Positions 57,958 through 64,000 of a DNA stretch of 64,000 nucleotides are shown here, one piece after another. The DNA is taken from NCBI GenBank assembly GCA_936432065.2, contig OW386293.2, positions 95,501,795 through 95,565,794 on the forward strand. Reading direction: 5' to 3'. The number at the start of each line of letters is the position of its first letter. Positions within the stretch are counted from its first letter, which is position 1. Source of the DNA: Rutpela maculata (Eukaryota; Arthropoda; Insecta; Coleoptera; Cerambycidae). The notes under the pieces are model-generated. The model did not search any database, was not told the origin of the DNA, and saw only the letters and a list, made by a program, of their open reading frames with translations. A program made the position numbers and the translations under genes.

Positions 57958-58624
57958 ACTTCCACATCCAGTGGAAGTATAGTAGCGACAAATTTTTTTT
58001 TAAAAATTTTGATTGTTCAAATAGGCTTAGAATGTCATGAAACGTCGACATTTTAAGTTTGAGCGAAAAAAATTTCTGTCTGTCTGTCGGACTGTGTAAC
58101 TTTTTTGTGCGCACGTTTACTCTGGAACCGTTTAAGGTATTGACTTGAAATTTGGTACACATATGTACTTTAACGAGATCTGGAACTAGATTATATTTTC
58201 ATTTTGTTCCGTCGAAGAGTTGGGGGGTAAATTGGGGTAAATACGTAAATCAAGCAGGTAAGAGTCCAGAAAATTGGTATTTAGTTTATACAAGAGAAGC
58301 TAAGGTCTCAAAAAAAATTTTTGGCATTAGCCACCCCCATTACCACCCCCACCCCATTATTAAAGAGGATGAAAAAAATTGTGATTTAGTGTATATACAA
58401 GAACCAGAAACCTCAAAATATATTTTATTTCATCCACCACCCTATCACCACCCCCACCCCACTACCGATGTGGAATATCGTTTTATGGGTTTTTGGGGTA
58501 GAGGATTTCAAATATTATATTATTAAAGTTCCATAAACAATTATTTCCACATACAAAATTTTTTCGTTGTGAGTGACTTGGATAGAAAATCTGGATGTGG
58601 AAGTAGTAATTCCTTGGGCAGCGG
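57958..58624 (+). mobile_element. Helentron/HINE-like copy 8, complete
   Basis: ACTTCCACATCCAG to CAGCGG, 667 bp. It sits at the inner edge of the left mariner TIR; the intact right TIR reads, inverted, TTTAATTTTTCGCTAGG where this copy gives TTTAATT|..|TTTTTGCTAGG, so the target was a T run. Confidence 0.85.
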
Positions 58625-58839
58625 TTTTTTTTTTGCTAGGGGACATTTTCGAGAAAAATGCAATAAACCGTTACTTCATCTTGATTATTATTATTAATTT
58701 GATTATTAATTATTAATAATTATTAATACTTTTGATCGTATGACGTAACTACTCATTTATAAGGTATTTTCATTTGGAATAATAACAGCTATTAACCCTA
58801 AATATTTTAATAAAAATAAAAATTTATAACGGTCCTAGG

Positions 58840-59420
58840 CCCCCCCGTATGCGGGGCTATTGGGTACTGAGTTTAGGGGGGCGGGTTTCCGAGGGGCCTG
58901 CCAGAAATGTTGACATTTTTTCACATTTCTCCCCCCCCCCGCTCATCTATTATTAAACGCGGGGGCCCGCCAGTGACTTTTGTACCGGGGCCCATGATTT
59001 GATGTGTGGGGCCTGAAGTAACTGTCGACATAAAATAAATAAAGGTTCTTTCTAAATAATTAGGGAAACAAACGAAAACAAAATGATTGAAATAATAAAT
59101 TTTTAAATAAGTACACATTAAGAAATCAATGGAGTTGTCTATTACTTTGTGATATTCAGGCGCGTAGGCGCGTGCTGTGACGATTTTGGGCCGTGGGAAG
59201 ATAACTTACAAAGGGCTCCAGGCAGAAATCGGAAAAAAAATTACCTCAAAAATGAAAATTGATGAGCGGGAAGGAGAAAATTGAATTTTTTTTTATCAAA
59301 TTGAAAAGTTGATGAACGGGGGGAAAATCTCAAAAAAAAAAAATTCCTCCCCTACAAAAATCAATAAACGGAAACTTCCGGCATCCCGGTAGGCCAGCAC
59401 GTTCCTGGTGGTATTCCATT
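58840..59420. mobile_element. G/C-rich hAT-like remnant
   Basis: GGTCCTAGGCCCCCCCGTATGCGGGG, abridged here to its type, opens the stretch; GGGGCCC blocks and GATGAGCGGGAAGGAGAAA repeats follow, as in 22606-23140. Clean TIRs and a duplication are not visible. The minus frame 58921-59118 is not a gene. Confidence 0.4.
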
Positions 59421-59465
59421 ATAACAAATAATGAACATACATTACTTTGTTAAATATCACTATTA

Positions 59466-60880
59466 CTACGGGAGCCCACCCTGAGTGCCCGTGCACCGCC
59501 GCCCCCCCCCCCCCCCCCGCCCCGATCCTTTAGGACAATGTTTTTCATAAAGATTAAGGCCTAAGGAACAATTTAAGATATGTCCTTAAAAAAAAAAATT
59601 GGCTGCACTTTCAAAATGGCGTCCTTTAAAAAAAATTTTGCAAATATGGTTTTTGTCATTTAACACAAAAACTAAAAAAAATTGAGAAAAACTTTCTACA
59701 CAAAAAACAAAGTGCATAAAATTTTCTACATTTTTGTTCCTATACAATATTTGCATAGAAGTTACCATTTTCCTGATACCATTGTTACCGTTTTCGAGAT
59801 AAATGTCTGCAAATTATAATATTATTATTATTAATTTTTTTCAGTTTATTTTATTTTTTGTTATGTTAATAATATAAAGTTATATTATACGCCTTACAAG
59901 ATTAAAGCCTAAGGAACAATTTAAGATATGTCCTTAAAAAAAATGGCTGCACTTTCAAAATGGCGTCCGTTAAAAAAAACAAAATTTGCAAATATGGTTT
60001 TTGTCATTTAACACAAAAACTAAAAAAGATGGAGAAAAACTTTCGCTACAAAAAATAAAGTGCATACAATTTTCTAGAATTTTGTTCCTATACAATATTT
60101 GTATTGGAGTTACCATTTTCTCTTAAAAGAAAATATAAAATTCAATATAAAACATAACACTACGGAAGCCCACCCTAACTGTCCGTGCACTTCCCCGATC
60201 CTTGGGGACAATGTTTTTCATAAAGATTAAAGCCTAAGGAACAATTTAACACATGTCCTAAAAAAAAAACTGGCTGTACGTTCAAAATGGCGTCCGTTTA
60301 AAAAAAAATGCAAATATGGTTCTACAATTTTGTTCCTATACAATATTTGGATAGGAGTTACCGTTTTTCAGATACCACTGTTACCGTTTTCAAGATAAAT
60401 GTCTGCAAATTATAATATTATTATTATTATTAATTTTTTTCAGTTTGTTTTATTTTATTTTTATGTTAATAATATAAAGTTATATTATACGCCTTACAAT
60501 AATTGTCACAGTTATTTCCTCTAAGTGATTTACCGATATATGAATTTCCATGTTTTCTTCATTTTGGACTCATTTATCTGGAAAATGGTAACTCCTATCA
60601 AAATATTGTATAGGTACAAAATTGTAGAAAATTTTATGCACGTTGTTTTTTGTGAAAAAAGTTTTTGTCCATCTTTTTTAGTTTTTGTGTTAAATGACAA
60701 AAACAACATTGGCAACAATTTTTTTTTAACATATGGCCGCTATTTTGAAAGTACAGCCAATTTTTTTTTTTTTAGGACATGTCTTAAATTGTTCCTTAGG
60801 CATGAATCTTTATGAAAAACATTGTCCCCAAGGATCGGGCGGGGGGTGCATGTAGAGCTAGGGAGGGCTCCCCGACTATA
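59466..60880. mobile_element. Composite foldback: two direct units and one inverted unit
   Basis: Unit start GGAGCCCACCCTGAGTG at about 59470 recurs as GGAAGCCCACCCTAACTG at 60172, and inverted as GGGAGGGCTCCCC near 60865. Each unit carries GACAATGTTTTTCATAAAG, CCTAAGGAACAATTTAA, TTCAAAATGGCGTCC and ACAAAATTGTAG-type blocks. A C run of 18 or more lies at about 59500-59518. The short frames on both strands are unit translations. Confidence 0.6.
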
Positions 60881-60972
60881 TATTTTTGTGTTTGCGACGG
60901 CAGTTTCATAGTACCACGTACCACATTTTCAAGTACCACGTATTATAAATTAAATTGTGGGGTATTTATACA

Positions 60973-61336
60973 TTACAAAAATAGTATATTTAAACAGTGC
61001 AGTGCAGGTAGGCCTATTTTACAATAAGGCGGTAGATATCCCACTTTGCATACCGCCCTACTAATATTAATAGTACCGATAGTAGGATCTTCTTCAAATC
61101 TCTCCAGAATTTTTTCTTCGGCAACTGGATTTCGAGTGGTACGATTTCGTCGTGCACGAGTTTGTACATTTAATGAACCTGTCTCTCCTAAACGAATATC
61201 GATTGAAACAAAACTTTTTTTTCTTCTTGGAAGAAAATTCCCTACATCTTCTTTCAGCCGCCCTTGAATTTTCATAACACTGTCCGTAAACAAAATGCAT
61301 GTCGGCCAATTCTCTAAAACTATATTCATCTGCCAT
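60973..61336 (-). pseudogene. Mariner-like transposase N-terminus (DUF4817-type)
   Basis: Starts MADEYSFRELADMHFVYGQC at 61336, then NSRAAERR. After a frameshift in an A-run it continues RLGETGSLNVQTRARRNRTT and EEKILERFEEDPTIGTINIS. This is the helix-turn-helix region ('YadMhfvYG..ngna..A...y', 'RLrETGS', 'EDP..S.R.is') of a transposase family common in insects. The catalytic domain is missing. It lies just inside the right TIR of 57591-61861 and points inward, the expected place and direction. Confidence 0.8.
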
Positions 61337-62085
61337 GACTACCTAGGTAAAGATAAAGAAGTGGAATCGACAACAAAATGAAAGTCAAATTTTTTAAAGG
61401 AAACTATATGATTTCTCAAATAATTTAGTCAAAGCCACATGAATAACGGTTTATTGCATTTTTATCGAAAGCAGCATCCCCTAGCGAAAAATTAAATGAG
61501 ATTTCTTATCTAAAAATCAGTTATGAATTAGAATTATATAAAAAAAAGAATTATCATTCATCACAAACAAAGTTATGGTCAAAAAATTAGCAACAGTTGG
61601 TTACGTAGGCAAGTGGTGTCCCCTTTCAAAAATTGTGAAACTGATAAGGCTGAAACATTTTACACGTTAGTTTATGCAGTATGTAAAATTTCATCCAAAT
61701 CGATTAAGCATTTTTTGGGTAATTGTGGAAAAACGTTATTTATACGCCCCTTTACAGCCCCATAAAAAGAAGATTTCACCAAAACCAGAAAATACGGCTC
61801 TCTTTATTTTCAATGTTTTAACTGCAATATCATTTTGGCAGCGTCATTTTGACTCACCCTGTGTAAAATAATTAGGGTAATTGCTACACAGAATTATAAT
61901 TTTAAAATACATCTTAATTTTATTAAATTATGCTTCTTCCATATAAACTTAAATTTTATCGATATTTGTAATTTAGAACTATTCTTTTTATTTTGAGAAT
62001 GAGTTATTTGAAAACTTTGTTCAAATATTTTTATCTTTAAGTAAAATGTAGTTATTTATTTCTTTAATGATAGAGTGTACAGAGC

Positions 62086-62307
62086 TTTGTCCTGCTGGAA
62101 GAGCTTCCGGAATGACTTTTGTACGGAGACCCCGGTCCTGCTAGCAGGACAATATTCCGCTCATAAAGTTATCCTGCATACAGGACGTAACGTACTACCA
62201 GCAGTACATGCAGCAAAATGAATAAAATATATATTGTCATTAACTTCGTAAATCGAAGACCTGCTGGCAGGACTCACTTTAATCGTAAATTGTGCTGCCA
62301 GAAGTAC
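62086..62307. promoter_or_regulatory. Palindromic iterons, left end of piggyBac-like element
   Basis: GTCCTGCTAGCAGGAC (62135-62150) is a perfect 16-bp palindrome. Variants lie at 62086-62101, 62172-62185, 62192-62207, 62258-62273 and 62292-62307. Counterparts at the right end are 63852-63865 and 63919-63934. Probable transposase binding sites (inference). Confidence 0.65.
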
Positions 62308-62530
62308 AGCGCCTTAAACGGAAAGATATTATTAGTTGTGTAATAAATAAATTTCTGGAGCATTACATATTGTAAATGATTTAAATAAATGTATAGGTAA
62401 TGCAAAAATACAAATATTTTATTAAAAAAATAACTTTGTATTTTATTTTGAAATAAAAACATAAAATAAAAAATATTATTTTCAATTTATTTTTAAATCT
62501 AAAATTGGAAGTGAAAACGAACGCAAATGT

Positions 62531-63336
62531 TCAATAAAAAATATATTCGCAGCCGACGCTTTTTGGCTTTCTTTTAATTTTCATAACTACTGGCATACCA
62601 TCCTTCTCATTATGTAGACCTTTGCCATACCACGCAAACATAGATTCGTCGACTGTTATTTTGTATCCTGGTGTAAAAATATCGTTCCATTTAGCAGTTG
62701 TCATATCAAAGAAAGCTCTCACCTGGTACCAGTTGTCATCATTTTCTACATTATTATGTTCATTAACAGGCATTGCAAAGGAAAGGCAGTTTATTATTTC
62801 TCCGAATCGATGAAGTCCCATCCCAAATCTCTGACCAAAAGCAAGAGCTGGAAACAGGCTAGGATCTGTATTCCAATAATCCCTTTTTGTATGCAATGAA
62901 TTTACTGTCATTGCATACATTAATTATAAAGCTTTGTATAACTCGCCTTTAGTTATAACCCTTCGACGTTCTCTCAATCTTGCATTTGTGCTTTGAACAA
63001 TTAGGTCCATATCTTCAGATGGGAAAAAGCTACCCAAAAATCCATCTCGGTCATATTCTGGATATTATGGACATGCAATTGGGGCTTATATTAAGCATCT
63101 TTGAAAGCATTTATTGTGATTGTTTCTCCAAAGGTCCAAGTAGTGTCATGGACCGTCACTTTATTAACATTGGTATTATTATTATCATCAAAAACAGATT
63201 CTTCATTTACTGGGGTTTCAGCATTTTTTTACTCAGTCGGAGAAATTTCGCCACCAAGGTCATCTGAATCGGAGTCTGACGAAGAAGAAAAAGACGAAGT
63301 GATTGAATGTGGTCCAGAAGAACAAGCTTCATCCAT
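62531..63336 (-). pseudogene. piggyBac-like transposase, N-terminal and early DDD domain
   Basis: From ATG 63336 (MDEACSSGPHS) through an acidic SSSSDSDSDDLGG tract typical of piggyBac N-termini, then TWTFGETITINAF, ARLRERRRVITKGELY, and the frame 62920-62531 with KRDYWNTDPSLFPALAFG, WNDIFTPGYKITVDESMFAW (first catalytic Asp in TVDES) and MPVVMKIKRKPKSVGCE. At least three stops and one frameshift (near 63030). After VGCE the frame runs into TE sequence and stops, so two of the three catalytic Asp are lost. The family is usually about 550-600 residues long. Confidence 0.8.
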
Positions 63337-63509
63337 CAGTCTACGTATTGGTTACAGACAGATCTTTGACTACATCTATCTGCGAAAGGAGGCAAAAAGT
63401 TTCTGGAGTGTCTGAAAAATTCATGTGAATGAAATATAAAAAAGACTTTCCTTACAAATTATTCTTTTAATGCGACCGGTTTTTAGGTCAAAGTATACAA
63501 AAAACGCAT

Positions 63510-63731
63510 TTACTTACCTTTAATTTGAAAAGAACTACAACTAATATTCGTGGTGCTTCCATCAATGTCCCACTCGACACTTGCCACGTTTGATTTGAAA
63601 TTTTTTTTTATTACTCCGAAACACCTGGCGGTATTCCACTTTTCACCAAATTGCGATATACTACACGAATGGTTATTTTTCGGATCAAACATCGTTGCCG
63701 GCGTGGAAATACGCGTGCCTGGCTTCATCAT
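63510..63731 (-). pseudogene. Upstream exon-like ORF in the piggyBac-like element
   Basis: ATG at 63731 opens MMKPGTRISTPATMFDPKNN and closes just after AAAG|GTAAGT at 63518-63512. A matching TTTTTCAG acceptor lies at 63414-63412, giving a 106-bp intron. Joined, the second exon meets a stop about 80 bases later and is one base out of frame with MDEA. It may be the true 5' exon of the transposase with one frameshift, or unrelated. Confidence 0.35.
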
Positions 63732-64000
63732 TTAAGAGTAATTGAGTGACAAGTTCAAGCACGCATAAATTTGGAACTAATAAAGATAGCGCCCTCGGAC
63801 AAAGATGCGCTTTCAGAGCATTTCATTGGCTTCTGGAAAATGTACAAATGTGTCCTGCAGGTAGGTCTCATAGTCCTAATATTTAGCGATTTCTAGCGTA
63901 CTCAAATGAGTCGTTTTCGTACTGCCGGCAGGACTCTGTACGCTCTATCATTAAATTAGATATTATTTATTATAATTAACAAAGAGTACATTGAAATGTT

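Larger units (their letters stand above)
57591..61861. mobile_element. Tc1/mariner element with about 365-bp TIRs, heavily invaded
   Basis: The left end CAGGGTGAGTCAAAACGATG and about 365 following bases recur inverted at about 61497-61861 (ending TTTTGACTCACCCTG). Shared blocks include CGCCACTTGCTTACGTA-type and ACTCAGTTATGAACC-type sequence. The interior holds a HINE copy (57958-58624), G/C-rich hAT-like material, a foldback repeat and, next to the right TIR on the minus strand, the N-terminus of a DUF4817-type transposase, which identifies the superfamily. Confidence 0.8.
62068..63950. mobile_element. piggyBac-like element, internally deleted, TTAA duplications
   Basis: Tips TGATAGAGTGTACAGAG and CTCTGTACGCTCTATCA; TTAA lies outside both (62064-62067, 63951-63954). 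Just inside each tip are 16-bp palindromes of the form GTCCTGCYRGCAGGAC. The transposase remnant runs on the minus strand and its C-terminal catalytic half is gone. AT-rich sequence fills 62308-62530. The 61862-62063 flank holds nothing else. Confidence 0.85.

Noticed and set aside
1..64000. tRNA genes, rRNA genes or CRISPR arrays
   Set aside because: No cloverleaf with a GGTTCRA arm was found by eye; the only rRNA-like sequence is the SINE head; the short tandem repeats lack unique spacers of CRISPR type.

Overview
The window reads as AT-rich insect nuclear DNA made mostly of nested, decayed transposable elements. Only two genes look like intact host genes. Everything diagnostic is eukaryotic: introns with GT..AG ends, a 5S-derived SINE, Helitrons, Tc1/mariner, hAT and piggyBac relatives, BEL/Pao and several non-LTR retroelements. 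There are no bacterial operons and no CRISPR array. The order of insect cannot be fixed from the sequence. The DUF4817-type transposase, the Helitron tip GATGCCCGCGACTTCG and the small introns (about 110 bp) fit an arthropod.

Host genes. An AIG1/ADTRP-family membrane protein lies on the minus strand (two exons, 4508-5148; its 3' exon or exons lie before base 1). A secreted leucine-rich-repeat protein is a single uninterrupted 335-codon reading frame on the plus strand (50582-51589) with a plausible TATA/Inr promoter. The two are separated by about 45 kb of repeats.

Layout. 1-4.5 kb: two decayed repeat-type protein genes and a TIR element split by a Helentron-like element. 5.3-10.8 kb: nested MITEs and a 2.46 kb element full of AGGTG iterons. 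12.1-19.6 kb: foldback elements, a GACGT-iteron element, a hAT-like element with CGGAGAAT iterons, and a mariner transposase fragment. 21.6-27.2 kb: a giant inverted repeat with a Helitron at its centre and a 5S-SINE inside a MITE in its left arm. 29.7-35 kb: a non-LTR reverse transcriptase split by a hAT-like element with a perfect 8-bp duplication, then a BEL/Pao pol remnant. 36-45 kb: mariner, possible solo-LTR and hAT pieces, and an I/R1-like RNase H gene broken twice. 45-50 kb: a Helitron helicase fragment with a fresh inverted duplication of its P-loop, a BEL/Pao integrase, another RT and a Helitron. 51.7-57 kb: duplicated repeat ORFs, MITEs and a self-nested Helentron-like pair. 57.6-61.9 kb: a long-TIR mariner element full of later insertions. 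62.1-64 kb: an internally deleted piggyBac-like element with TTAA duplications.

The most informative signals are structural. A Helentron/HINE-like family has at least eight copies, and paralogous sequence in the window gives insertion sites that show integration between two T residues. Several element families also share one design: a short TIR plus many copies of a family-specific 6-16 bp subterminal iteron. All coordinates and matches were read by eye; no alignment or database search was run.
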